From assembly GCA_041591635.1 (NCBI GenBank), contig JBFHRO010000012.1, positions 1 to 29,425 on the forward strand: a stretch of 29,425 nucleotides of DNA, read 5' to 3'. The notes under the pieces are model-generated. The model had not been told where the DNA came from. It made no database searches and worked only from the letters and a program-made list of their open reading frames with translations. The stretch comes from JACKOD01 sp041591635. GTDB taxonomy: Bacteria > Pseudomonadota > Gammaproteobacteria > Pseudomonadales > Oleiphilaceae. The translations under genes and the position numbers were made by a program. This document shows positions 15,979 through 24,128 of this stretch, one piece after another (within the stretch, counting starts at the first letter, position 1; each line of letters opens with the position of its first letter).

Positions 15979-16215
15979 TTAAATTTTTTCGCCACGGGCA
16001 CGCAGGTCTGACAAAACCTGATCGATGCCCTTTTTGTCGATAATACGCATTGCCTTGGTCGAAATGCGCAGTTTCACGAAGCGTTTTTCGCTTTCAACCC
16101 AAAATCTGTGGGTTTGCAGGTTCGGAAGGAACCGGCGCTTGGTGTGGTTCATTGCGTGAGATACGTTGTTACCAGTAACAGGTCTTTTGCCTGTAACCTG
16201 ACAAACTCGTGACAT
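15979..16215 (-). CDS. rpmB: 50S ribosomal protein L28
   Basis: This 78-aa ribosomal protein reads MSRVCQVTGKRPVTGNNVSH and then KRRFLPNLQTHRFW, which is diagnostic of bacterial L28. Only one cysteine is present in the N-terminal region, so it is not a zinc-ribbon form. ATG 16215 is used because GGAGG lies eight bases upstream and the length then equals that of E. coli L28; an upstream ATG would add five residues. It is first in the operon with rpmG. Confidence 0.97.
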   Translation of the reverse strand: MSRVCQVTGKRPVTGNNVSHAMNHTKRRFLPNLQTHRFWVESEKRFVKLRISTKAMRIIDKKGIDQVLSDLRARGEKI

Positions 16216-16307
16216 GTGTGTTGCCTCCAACCTTTATATTGGTAATCAGTGTGCTGATAACCAGATCTTGAACGACTCGCGTGCGAGCGGTATTAAATGA
16301 GCCCGAC

Positions 16308-16336
16308 TTTATACCAGAATGTCTGGTGCAACGCAA
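16308..16336 (-). promoter_or_regulatory. Probable rpmB-rpmG promoter
   Basis: On the reverse strand TTGCGT (16331-16336), a 17-base spacer and TATAAA (16308-16313) lie about 95 bases upstream of rpmB. The -10 matches five of six consensus bases. The -35 is moderate and overlaps a run of eight T that follows radC on this strand. Confidence 0.5.
16313..16327. promoter_or_regulatory. Inverted repeat within the rpmB promoter spacer
   Basis: ACCAGA (16313-16318), ATG, TCTGGT (16322-16327) form a six-plus-six inverted repeat between the predicted -35 and -10 boxes. A second one, CTCGC-GT-GCGAG (16276-16287), lies in the leader. Both could be regulatory, but no regulator is implied. Confidence 0.4.
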
Positions 16337-16397
16337 AAAAAAGTACAGGCTGATACAGCGCCACGCACGCCACCTGGGTGGATTAGTGCAGGATAGC

Positions 16398-17072
16398 CTA
16401 GAGCAGCCCTTTCTTCGCAAATGACAGGGTGTTGGTGGGGCCGGTGATGATGTGATCCAGTACACGGACATCAATCAGCGCCAATGTTTGCTTGAGTTTT
16501 TGCGTGACATCCTTGTCGGCCTGGCTCGCTTCGACCAGCCCCGAAGGGTGATTGTGGGCAAAAATGACAGCGGCAGCATTGTGATAAAGGGCGCGACTGA
16601 CGACTTCACGAGGGTAGACGCTGGCACTGTCGATGGTGCCGCGGAACAGTTCCTCGATGCGTAGCACGCGATGCTGATTGTCGAGAAAAATACAGCAAAA
16701 GACCTCGTAAGGCAGGCGCCCTATTTTGGCGCGCAAAAAACGTTCAACGCTGTCGGGGTTGCTAAGGTAATCGCTGCGTTCGACTTCTTCAAACAAATAG
16801 CGGCGCGCCATTTCGAGAATCGCCTGCAACTGGGCGTATTTGGCGCTCCCCAACCCGGGAGCGCTGCAAAAGGCCGTCTGGCTGGCGCTGAGCAAACCGT
16901 TGAGGTGTTCAAAGCGCGTGAGCAGGTCGCGTGCCAGATCCACGGCGGTTTTTCCCGGAATGCCGGTGCGCAGGAAAATCGCCAACAGTTCGGCATCGCT
17001 GAGACTCTGCGCGCCCTGCTTGAGGAGTTTTTCGCGCGGCCGTTCGTTGACGGGCCAATCGGTAATCGCCAT
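16398..17072 (-). CDS. radC: RadC/JAB-domain DNA repair-associated protein
   Basis: This 224-aa protein matches RadC (222 aa in E. coli). An N-terminal helix-hairpin-helix part (about 1-95, with ERPREKLLKQGAQSLSDAELLAIFLRTG and APGLGSAKYAQL) is joined to a C-terminal JAB/MPN domain with metal motif His173-x-His175-x10-Asp186 in FAHNHPSGLVEASQAD. A metallo-hydrolase activity is expected from the motif; the cellular role is poorly understood despite the name. ATG 17072 has AAGGA nine bases upstream. The gene is divergent from coaBC and upstream of rpmB on the same strand, a common housekeeping arrangement rather than the mobile-element copies of radC. Confidence 0.94.
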   Translation of the reverse strand: MAITDWPVNERPREKLLKQGAQSLSDAELLAIFLRTGIPGKTAVDLARDLLTRFEHLNGLLSASQTAFCSAPGLGSAKYAQLQAILEMARRYLFEEVERSDYLSNPDSVERFLRAKIGRLPYEVFCCIFLDNQHRVLRIEELFRGTIDSASVYPREVVSRALYHNAAAVIFAHNHPSGLVEASQADKDVTQKLKQTLALIDVRVLDHIITGPTNTLSFAKKGLL

Positions 17073-17239
17073 CGGTTGTGATCCTTCATCCGTGAGGGTT
17101 TTGTGGGAGCTCGTCCTGAGCCCTGGCAAGCCTGCCATACTCGCGTGCCGGGCTCAATATTTTGCGCAACCTCTTGTGTGGCGAACAGATGAATTCGCCC
17201 GATAGGGGTGCTATGGTTGGATTTTTTTGTGGGGTGTAT

Positions 17240-18514
17240 ATGAGTGGCTGCAAGGTACTGATTGGAATCACCGGTGGAATTGCAGCGTACAAGACCGCAC
17301 AACTGGTGCGATTGTTGCGCAAGGCAAACATCGAGGTACGGGTGGTAATGACCCAGGGTGGCAGTGCTTTCATCTCTGCGCTGACGCTGCAGGCGTTGTC
17401 GGGTAATCCGGTGCATCAATCATTGCTGGATGCCGATTCGGAGGCAGGCATGGGACATATCGAATTGGCAAAGTGGGCCGACTTGGTGGTGGTGGCACCG
17501 GCCACGGCGGATTTCATCGCCCGTTTTTGCCATGGTTTGGCTGACGACTTGCTGACGACCTTGTGCCTGGCGACGGAAGCTCCGGTGGCATTGGCGCCGG
17601 CCATGAATCAGGCCATGTGGCGCAATCCGCGGACGCAACGCAATCTGGATTCGTTGCGCGACGACATTCAGGCGGCCAAAGTGCTTGTATGGGGGCCGGA
17701 TGCCGGGGCGCAAGCGTGCGGCGACGTGGGGCCTGGTCGTATGTTGGAGCCTGAGGATTTGTGCGCAAGGATACAGGCGTGGCTGGATCAGAATGGCTCG
17801 CCTGCTTCGGAACAAAAGCAGTTGAATCTGGCGGGCAGGCGGCTGGTTATCACCGCGGGGCCGACGAGGGAGGCGATCGATCCTGTGCGCTACATAAGCA
17901 ACTACAGCTCGGGGAAGATGGGCTATGCCCTGGCGGCAGCGGCGGCGCAGGCGGGGGCCCGCGTGACGCTGATCAGCGGGCCTGTCGCTTTGACGTGCCC
18001 GGCGGGGGTTGATCGGGTTGAAGTGACAAGTGCGCTTGAAATGCATGATGCCACCCATGCGGCGATCGCAACGGAGTGTGATATTTTCATAGCAGCCGCA
18101 GCAGTGGCTGATTATCGACCCAGGCAGAGCGCCGACCAGAAAATGAAAAAGCAGGAAGGGCAGGGGCTGGTGATTGAGTTGGTGCAGAATCCTGACATAG
18201 TGGCAAGTGTTGCGGCTTCGAAGCGGGCACAACTGGTCGTTGGTTTTGCAGCAGAGACCACGAATGTCGAGCGGTATGCCGCCGACAAGTTGCAGCGCAA
18301 GGGGCTTGATATGGTGATTGCCAATGATGTGTCAAACCCTTCAATTGGCTTTAACAGTGATGAAAATGCGGTGACTGTCATAACCAAAGCGGATTGCACC
18401 TCCTTGCCTCGGCAAGAAAAATCGGTGTTGGCGCTGGCATTGCTTCAGTTCATGCAGGTCGCCCTGGACAAGAAGCAGGCCGGTGGCGCGGTTGTACCCA
18501 TAACAGAGATTTGA
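17240..18514 (+). CDS. coaBC: Bifunctional phosphopantothenoylcysteine decarboxylase/synthetase
   Basis: CoaBC joins cysteine to 4'-phosphopantothenate (CoaB) and decarboxylates the product (CoaC, FMN-dependent), making phosphopantetheine for CoaD. The 424-aa protein has the CoaC flavoprotein half first, with ITGGIAAYK, the active His73 in MGHIELAKWADLVVVAPATADF, PAMNQAMW at 120-127, and the catalytic Cys160 in AGAQACGDVGPGRM. The CoaB half begins near residue 195 with RRLVITAGPTREAIDPVRYISNYSSGKMG and ends with SNPSIGFNSDENAVTVI. I chose ATG 17240, which gives the standard short N-terminus; ATG 17213 would add nine residues. dut follows after 17 bases, probably in the same transcript. Confidence 0.96.
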   Translation: MSGCKVLIGITGGIAAYKTAQLVRLLRKANIEVRVVMTQGGSAFISALTLQALSGNPVHQSLLDADSEAGMGHIELAKWADLVVVAPATADFIARFCHGLADDLLTTLCLATEAPVALAPAMNQAMWRNPRTQRNLDSLRDDIQAAKVLVWGPDAGAQACGDVGPGRMLEPEDLCARIQAWLDQNGSPASEQKQLNLAGRRLVITAGPTREAIDPVRYISNYSSGKMGYALAAAAAQAGARVTLISGPVALTCPAGVDRVEVTSALEMHDATHAAIATECDIFIAAAAVADYRPRQSADQKMKKQEGQGLVIELVQNPDIVASVAASKRAQLVVGFAAETTNVERYAADKLQRKGLDMVIANDVSNPSIGFNSDENAVTVITKADCTSLPRQEKSVLALALLQFMQVALDKKQAGGAVVPITEI

Positions 18515-18531
18515 TAAGTGAAGCGGATGAA

Positions 18532-18987
18532 ATGAAAACACTACAGGTAAAAGTGCTTGATAAACGTCTTGGAAATGAGATTCCTCTGCCAGAGTATGCC
18601 ACCGATGGCTCGGCCGGGCTCGATTTGCGCGCCTGCGTCAGCGAGCCACTGCCGCTTGCGCCGGGTGAGGCGAGGCTGGTGCCGACCGGGCTGGCCATTC
18701 ATCTGGCCGATCCCGGCTGGGCGGCGATGTTGTTGCCACGCTCCGGCTTGGGGCACAAAAACGGCATCGTGCTCGGTAATCTGGTAGGACTGATTGACTC
18801 CGATTATCAGGGCCAGCTGATGGTATCTTGCTGGAATCGAGGCAGCACCCCTTACGAAATACAGGTGGGAGAGCGCATTGCGCAAATGGTCCTGGTGCCG
18901 GTGATGCAGGCCAGGCTCGAAATGGTTGACGAGTTCACGCCCAGCGAGCGAGGCCAGGGCGGGTTCGGGTCTACCGGCAAACACTGA
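18532..18987 (+). CDS. dut: dUTP diphosphatase
   Basis: Dut hydrolyses dUTP to dUMP and pyrophosphate, keeping uracil out of DNA and supplying dUMP for thymidylate synthesis. The 151-aa protein has the five trimeric dUTPase motifs in order: ATDGSAGLDLRAC, LLPRSGLGHKNG, GNLVGLIDSDYQGQL (with the catalytic Asp), GERIAQMVLVPV, and the C-terminal RGQGGFGSTG that closes over the active site. ATG 18532 gives the family length. The longer open frame upstream overlaps coaBC and is rejected. Gene order coaBC-dut is widely conserved. Confidence 0.97.
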   Translation: MKTLQVKVLDKRLGNEIPLPEYATDGSAGLDLRACVSEPLPLAPGEARLVPTGLAIHLADPGWAAMLLPRSGLGHKNGIVLGNLVGLIDSDYQGQLMVSCWNRGSTPYEIQVGERIAQMVLVPVMQARLEMVDEFTPSERGQGGFGSTGKH

Positions 18988-19126
18988 CAGGTGTTCCAGT
19001 TTGGGGCATAAGGGCAGCTTAACTTCCTATTTTTTATCGTGATTCCGTGAATCTTGGGGAATACTGCCTATACTCAGATTCGTGCCGGAGTGCTCCGGTG
19101 ACGAATCAGGCAGCGGAAACCGGATC

Positions 19127-21886
19127 ATGTTTGGACGAAAAAAAGAAAAACCCGTAGACCCGTCAAACGTTACCCTTCGCAAGGAGGATAGCGCTTCGGT
19201 AAAAGAGCCGGCTGCCAATCCGCCGGCACCGGATGCTGCAAAGAAGAAAGAAACCCTCAAGTTTGTACGTGCATCAAGCGTGGGAATAACTATCGCTTTG
19301 GTGGCTGCACTGGCAGTGCTGCTGCAGGGCTTCCTGCAGTTTGCGTTGGTTGTAATGCCTCAGCAGGAGGTGGCCACCGCGGCCCGGGTTGAGCAGGTTT
19401 ACAGCGTTGCGCTGGAGAATCTGAACCAGGAAATAGCGGCCTGGCAGCGCAAGACCTCGGCGCTGGCCGCGTTGCCTGGCACTTTCAATGCGGCCAATGA
19501 TGAAAATTTCCGTGATGAATGGAGCAAGCAGTTGGGGCGCTTTTTTCCCGAGATGCGCCAGGTGGATGTGTATCACGTGAATGAGCTGCTCTCCGGGAAA
19601 TACAATGCCGCCCTGAACAGCCTGAGTTTCGCCAGTCAGGATTTGCTGCGGCGCGTGGCCAAGGGCGAGAGCGGTCCGGCAGAGGCGTTTCTGAAAGAGG
19701 GTCGCTGGTATATCCAGTTTGCAGCACCGGTTTTTCCGGTGGCCGTCAGTGGCGTTCAGCCGGAACTGATAGGCGTGATGCTGGTGGTGTTGGACAGTGA
19801 TCTGCTGGCAAATTATGTGCAGCGCCAGGCTCAGCACATGCCGGGCCAGTGGGCCATTCGCCAGGCAATTGGCGGCGTGCAGGTTGTTGCAGGTGCTGAA
19901 GGCACGGGTGCGGAGATAGTGCGAAATACCCTCGTACCACACTGGCAGCTGGCATTTTGGCCAGTTGAGCAAGCGTATCGCACGCAAGCACCGGTTGAAT
20001 TGTATTGGGCGCTGGTGCTGGTGTTGGCGGCGGTTGCGGCCGGGTTTACGCTTTTGCCGTTGATTCGGTTGCAAAAGCGTTTGCGCCAGGAGTCCATACT
20101 GGTCAGCGGCTTTTTGCAACAGACGTTGTACGGCGACAAAAAGAAAATGCCCGCCATTACGGTGGACGTTCTCAATACCCTGATGGTGACCTTGCAGCGG
20201 GTCATTCAGATCTATGCCACAAGCAACGAAAATGCGCGCCGTGAGGCGCTCAAGAATTCGCCCGAGCGTTCGACTGCAAGTGATGTCGATACCAGCACCA
20301 GTACCCGATCTGCAGGGGACAGCAAAGAGGCGGTGCAGACAGGTGTTGATGACAGCGAAGCCTTGTTTTCGAGTGCCGATCCGCTGGATATTGACGACAT
20401 TTTCGATGATCAGGATGACGCTGGTGCAACAGGAACGCACCAGAATGTGAGTCAGGCAACGGGAGATGATTTGCCGGATTTGGGCGAGCTGGAAGAGATT
20501 GCTCCGCTGTCTGTGCCGATTTCGCGCACCATTTTTCGTGCCTATGATATTCGCGGTATTGTCGGGCAGACCGTGACTCCGGCGGTTGCTACCCAGATTG
20601 GTCTGGCTTTCGGATCAGAAGCTCAGATCAAGGGTGTGACACGGGTTTGTGTCGGCTACGATGGGCGCCTGTCGAGTCCGCAGCTGGCGGAAGCGCTGAT
20701 GGAAGGGCTGGTGTCCAGCGGCTGCCATGTGCTGAATCTTGGCGCTGTGCCTACGCCTGTTCTCTATTTTGCCACGCACCTCAAAGAGACGGGTACAGGG
20801 GTAATGGTAACGGGCAGTCATAACCCGGCCAATTACAATGGCTTCAAGATGATGATCGCGGGTGAAACCTTGGCGAATGAGGCCATCCAGAAACTTTACC
20901 AGCGCATTGACCACCAGAATTTTTCCAAAGGCAGGGGCAGCATCGAAGATATCGATGTTCGGGATAACTATTTCTCGACCATTACCGGTGACCTTGCGGT
21001 GGCCTCACCGCTGAAGGTGGTGGTGGATGCCGGTAACGGCATTGCCGGTGCCTGGGCGCCTCGCCTGATTGAGGATCTCGGTTGTGAGGTGATTCCTTTG
21101 TATTGCGATGTGGATGGGAACTTTCCCAATCATCATCCGGACCCGGGGCAGCCAGAGAATCTGCAGGCCTTGATCGAGACGGTCCGGCGTGAAGAGGCGG
21201 AGCTGGGAATTGCCTTTGATGGCGACGGCGATCGCATTGGTGTGGTGACCAACAAAGGAAAGATCATTTGGCCGGATCGGTTGTTGATGTTGTTTGCCAA
21301 GGATGTTGTGGCACGCAACCCCGGCTCGGATGTGATTTATGACGTTAAGTGTACAAGACGCCTTAATGCCTTGATCAGCAGTTATGGCGGGCGCCCCGTC
21401 ATGTGGAAAACCGGCCACTCCCTGATGAAAGCAAAAATGCAGGAAACCGGCGCCTTGCTGGGCGGGGAAATGAGTGGTCACATTTTCTTCAAGGAGCGCT
21501 GGTTCGGCTTTGATGATGCCATATACAGTGCAGCCCGGCTGCTGGAGATACTCGGGGTCGATGAGCGTAGCTCGGACGAGGTTTTTGCTTCCTTCCCTGA
21601 AGACATAAGCACGCCGGAAATCGACTTGCCGGTTGCCGAGGAGGCCAAGTTTGCACTGGTTGAAAAGCTGATTGCCAAAGGCGATTTTGCGGAGGGTGTG
21701 CCTTCGATGATCGACGGCATACGGGTGGACTTTGCCGAAGGTTGGGGGTTGTGTCGTGCCTCCAATACAACACCGGCGCTGGTATTGCGTTTTGAGGCCA
21801 CCTCGGAAGAGGCGCTGGAACGCATCAAGCAACTATTTCGCGATCAGTTGCTGGCGGTGGAGCCCGGGTTGACGTTGAATTTTTAA
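19127..21886 (+). CDS. algC: Membrane-fused phosphomannomutase/phosphoglucomutase (long AlgC)
   Basis: AlgC interconverts hexose 6- and 1-phosphates for alginate, LPS and other exopolysaccharides. The enzyme domain is residues 465-919: FRAYDIRG, the phosphoserine loop TGSHNP with Ser564, metal loop D698-G-D700-G-D702 in FDGDGDRIG, sugar-specificity loop GEMSGH, and phosphate-binding CRASNTTPALVLRFE. Before it lie a basic cytoplasmic stretch, membrane segment one (about 51-76), a periplasmic region of about 215 residues with sensor-like character, membrane segment two (about 292-315), and an acidic, low-complexity linker (about 370-464). All is one open frame of 919 aa. Classical AlgC is about 463 aa, so half the protein is extra. 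From memory, long forms are also annotated in some Pseudomonas genomes. ATG 19127 is preferred over an ATG 15 codons upstream. Confidence 0.93.
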   Translation: MFGRKKEKPVDPSNVTLRKEDSASVKEPAANPPAPDAAKKKETLKFVRASSVGITIALVAALAVLLQGFLQFALVVMPQQEVATAARVEQVYSVALENLNQEIAAWQRKTSALAALPGTFNAANDENFRDEWSKQLGRFFPEMRQVDVYHVNELLSGKYNAALNSLSFASQDLLRRVAKGESGPAEAFLKEGRWYIQFAAPVFPVAVSGVQPELIGVMLVVLDSDLLANYVQRQAQHMPGQWAIRQAIGGVQVVAGAEGTGAEIVRNTLVPHWQLAFWPVEQAYRTQAPVELYWALVLVLAAVAAGFTLLPLIRLQKRLRQESILVSGFLQQTLYGDKKKMPAITVDVLNTLMVTLQRVIQIYATSNENARREALKNSPERSTASDVDTSTSTRSAGDSKEAVQTGVDDSEALFSSADPLDIDDIFDDQDDAGATGTHQNVSQATGDDLPDLGELEEIAPLSVPISRTIFRAYDIRGIVGQTVTPAVATQIGLAFGSEAQIKGVTRVCVGYDGRLSSPQLAEALMEGLVSSGCHVLNLGAVPTPVLYFATHLKETGTGVMVTGSHNPANYNGFKMMIAGETLANEAIQKLYQRIDHQNFSKGRGSIEDIDVRDNYFSTITGDLAVASPLKVVVDAGNGIAGAWAPRLIEDLGCEVIPLYCDVDGNFPNHHPDPGQPENLQALIETVRREEAELGIAFDGDGDRIGVVTNKGKIIWPDRLLMLFAKDVVARNPGSDVIYDVKCTRRLNALISSYGGRPVMWKTGHSLMKAKMQETGALLGGEMSGHIFFKERWFGFDDAIYSAARLLEILGVDERSSDEVFASFPEDISTPEIDLPVAEEAKFALVEKLIAKGDFAEGVPSMIDGIRVDFAEGWGLCRASNTTPALVLRFEATSEEALERIKQLFRDQLLAVEPGLTLNF

Positions 21887-21927
21887 GGGCGCTGAAAAAA
21901 CCTCACCAAGACGATAGAATGCGTCGG

Positions 21928-21954
21928 CGGCGGACACTGCCTCGGTGTTCGCCG
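21928..21954 (+). other. Stable hairpin between algC and argB
   Basis: A ten-pair stem CGGCGGACAC / GTGTTCGCCG with one G-U pair and a seven-base loop lies in the 114-base gap. No T-tract follows on either strand, so it is not a standard terminator. It could attenuate, stabilise or process an algC-argB transcript. Confidence 0.5.
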
Positions 21955-22000
21955 TAACAAGCACTTCCTTCGAACTCTTAATGACAAACGAGCTGACCCT

Positions 22001-22909
22001 ATGACTCTCAATCGTGAATCTGCCATGCAGGTAGCTTCAGTATTAAGCAAGGCACTTCCTTATATCCAGCGTTTTTCCGGTACCACCATTGTGGTGAAGT
22101 TTGGCGGCAATGCGATGGAAGGCGAGGAACTCAAGAGCAGTTTTGCGCGTGACATGGTGCTGATGAAGCTGGTAGGAATCAACCCGATCGTGGTGCACGG
22201 TGGCGGGCCACAAATCGGCGATCTGCTCAAGCAGTTGAATATCGAGAGTCATTTTGTCGATGGCATGCGTGTGACCGACAGCCGCACCATGAACGTGGTA
22301 GAGATGGTGTTGGGTGGGCAGGTCAACAAGGAAATAGTGGCGCTGATCAATCGCCACGGTGGCAAGGCCGTGGGCCTGACCGGTAAGGATGCCAGCCTGA
22401 TCAAGGCGGTCAAACTCAAGGTGATGAGTTCATCGCCCGAGATGAAGAAATCAGAAATTATCGACATAGGTCATGTGGGTGAAGTGAGTGAAATCAACAC
22501 CGATATTATTGATTTGCTGACGGCCAGCGATGTGATCCCGGTGATTGCCCCGATAGGCGTGGGTGAAAACGGTGAGTCGTACAATATCAATGCCGATCTT
22601 GTGGCCGGCAAGGTGGCTGAGGCCGTGAAGGCGGAGAAGTTGCTGCTGCTGACCAATATTGCCGGCTTGCAGGACAAGAATGGCAAGGTGCTCACGGGGC
22701 TGACCACAACGCAGGTGGACGCACTGATTGCCGATGGCACCATTTACGGCGGGATGTTGCCGAAGATCAGTTGTGCGCTGAGCGCGGTCAACAACGGCGT
22801 GACCAGCGCCCACATTATCGATGGCCGGGTTGCACATGCCACCTTGCTCGAAATATTTACCGACGAAGGCGTAGGCACCCTCATCACCAATTGCCGCGGC
22901 GCATTCTAG
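22001..22909 (+). CDS. argB: Acetylglutamate kinase
   Basis: ArgB phosphorylates N-acetyl-L-glutamate, the second step of arginine synthesis. The 302-aa protein has the amino-acid-kinase fold motifs VVKFGGNAM (phosphate loop), VVHGGGPQIGDLL (substrate loop), NADLVAGKVAEAVKAEKLLLLTNIAGL (nucleotide region), and GGMLPKISCAL. The extra N-terminal helix (about residues 1-25, SAMQVASVLSKALPYIQRF) and C-terminal form are those of the arginine-inhibited hexameric enzymes found in Pseudomonas and Thermotoga, so feedback inhibition by arginine is likely. The ribosome site before ATG 22001 is weak, perhaps pointing to coupling with upstream transcription. It converges closely (eight bases) with the diguanylate cyclase gene. 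Confidence 0.97.
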   Translation: MTLNRESAMQVASVLSKALPYIQRFSGTTIVVKFGGNAMEGEELKSSFARDMVLMKLVGINPIVVHGGGPQIGDLLKQLNIESHFVDGMRVTDSRTMNVVEMVLGGQVNKEIVALINRHGGKAVGLTGKDASLIKAVKLKVMSSSPEMKKSEIIDIGHVGEVSEINTDIIDLLTASDVIPVIAPIGVGENGESYNINADLVAGKVAEAVKAEKLLLLTNIAGLQDKNGKVLTGLTTTQVDALIADGTIYGGMLPKISCALSAVNNGVTSAHIIDGRVAHATLLEIFTDEGVGTLITNCRGAF

Positions 22910-22917
22910 TCTGTCAG

Positions 22918-23979
22918 TTATAGCTGAAGGTGGTTGTCGGGTAGTGCATCTCCCGCTTCCGGGTCGCTTACGACCCGGTTTCGGCCAAGGTTCTTGGCTT
23001 TATACAGGCATTGATCGGCGCGCCGAATGAAACTTTCGGCGCTGTCATCGGCGAGAAAGCGGGTCAGGCCGATAGATACCGTAATAGTACCGAGGGTAAT
23101 GTTCTCGACGCTGTCCGACAGCCGCTGTACCGCAATGCGTTCACGAATCTGTTCAGCCAGTTTGGCGGCATTTGTGATCTCTGTTTCAGGCAGAATGATT
23201 GCAAACTCCTCGCCGCCATAGCGGGCCACCGTGTCTTTGCCTTTGACGTTTTTTTGCAGTGCCGTGGCCACGAACCGCAGAACCTTGTCGCCAATCGGGT
23301 GACCAAAGGTATCGTTGAATTTCTTGAAGTGATCGATATCTACAAGCACAAGGCATAGGGGGGTACCAAGCTCCCGGGCCTTGACTATCGCCCGGTCGAG
23401 ATTGATGTCAAAGGCGCGGCGATTGGCCGCGCGGGTCAGGGCATCGGTACTGGCCTCTTCGTTCAGTCGCTCCACTTCTTCCCGCAGCTGGGTGATTTCC
23501 TGGGCCATGCTGTCGAGGCTGGCCTGAAGCGTCAGCGTCGATTGCTCCCGCTTGCGGGTATCTTCGAGCAAGGCCGCAATAAGCGCTTTAATGTCTTCAA
23601 TTTCGGTGCTCTCGCGCATCCGTGCGGCGAAGCTTTCCAGCGACTGTGCGTACGTGTTCAGGTGGCCGCCTTCGCTGGAAAGCTGGGCCAGCAAGTTGTG
23701 AATCACATTGCGCACTTCCTGGCGCAGGGCATGAACGGCGGCTTGTTGCTGATTGAGAATGAACCGGTTGTAGAGGTTCTGATTGGTGATGTCGTCGAAG
23801 TCCTGTGTGGTTGCCGTGAGTTCGTTGATCGTTTTGACAAGGGCCTTATTGTTGCCCGCAATGTACTCATACCAGACAGCGTAATTGTTCGGCGTTGCGG
23901 GTATTGAACGCTTGGTCATTTCTGGTAGCGCAAGCTTGAGGTAGTAAACTGCCTGGTCTATATCTCTCTTTACGGTCAT
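22918..23979 (-). CDS. Cytoplasmic diguanylate cyclase (GGDEF domain)
   Basis: This 353-aa protein makes c-di-GMP from two GTP. The GGDEF domain (about 175-340) carries VLVDIDHFKKFNDTFGHPIGD and the active signature GGEEF at 255-259, so it should be catalytic. The product-inhibition I-site, normally RxxD five residues before GGEEF, reads K246-G-K-D249; losing the arginine should weaken feedback inhibition. The N-terminal part is helical, without membrane segments. It carries a motif (SIPATPNNYAVWYEYIAG) common in soluble GGDEF proteins, then a coiled coil (about 140-175) that could drive dimerisation. ATG 23979 has AAGGA about ten bases upstream. It is divergent from the envelope protein gene. 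Confidence 0.92.
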   Translation of the reverse strand: MTVKRDIDQAVYYLKLALPEMTKRSIPATPNNYAVWYEYIAGNNKALVKTINELTATTQDFDDITNQNLYNRFILNQQQAAVHALRQEVRNVIHNLLAQLSSEGGHLNTYAQSLESFAARMRESTEIEDIKALIAALLEDTRKREQSTLTLQASLDSMAQEITQLREEVERLNEEASTDALTRAANRRAFDINLDRAIVKARELGTPLCLVLVDIDHFKKFNDTFGHPIGDKVLRFVATALQKNVKGKDTVARYGGEEFAIILPETEITNAAKLAEQIRERIAVQRLSDSVENITLGTITVSIGLTRFLADDSAESFIRRADQCLYKAKNLGRNRVVSDPEAGDALPDNHLQL

Positions 23980-24061
23980 GACATTGGCATCCTTTCGAGT
24001 AAAGCAAAAAATCTCGGCGCACCCTGATTAGAGTGTAAACTACTGGCGAAAATTTATAACG

Positions 24062-24074
24062 ATAATGCCATTAT
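24062..24074. promoter_or_regulatory. Small palindrome in the divergent region
   Basis: ATAATG-C-CATTAT is a 13-bp perfect inverted repeat between the diguanylate cyclase and the envelope protein gene. The region is AT-rich and should hold both promoters, but no well-matched -35/-10 pair is clear. The palindrome is a candidate operator only. Confidence 0.3.
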
Positions 24075-24128
24075 TGTATTGGATTTGTGTCTTTTGTAAC
24101 CAGCGATCCGGGTGGAGCGGTCAATCTT

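Noticed and set aside
16335..16359. GCTG-ATA-CAGC hairpin followed by eight T on the reverse strand as a radC terminator
   Set aside because: The stem has only four pairs and is separated from the T run by six bases.
16398..17072. radC as a sign of a genomic island or anti-restriction locus
   Set aside because: Here it sits between rpmB and coaBC, its ordinary housekeeping position, with no integrase, repeats or atypical composition nearby.
17420..18232. 270-codon open frame antisense to coaBC
   Set aside because: Arg/His/Pro-rich translation with no domain; coaBC on the other strand is unmistakable.
19274..20440. 388-codon open frame antisense to the first half of algC
   Set aside because: It lies wholly opposite a gene with clear domain structure, reads as low-complexity His/Gln/Arg-rich sequence, and has no ribosome site. 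It is a by-product of codon bias.
21005..21832. 275-codon open frame antisense to the AlgC catalytic domain
   Set aside because: Mirrors a highly conserved enzyme region and has no features of its own.
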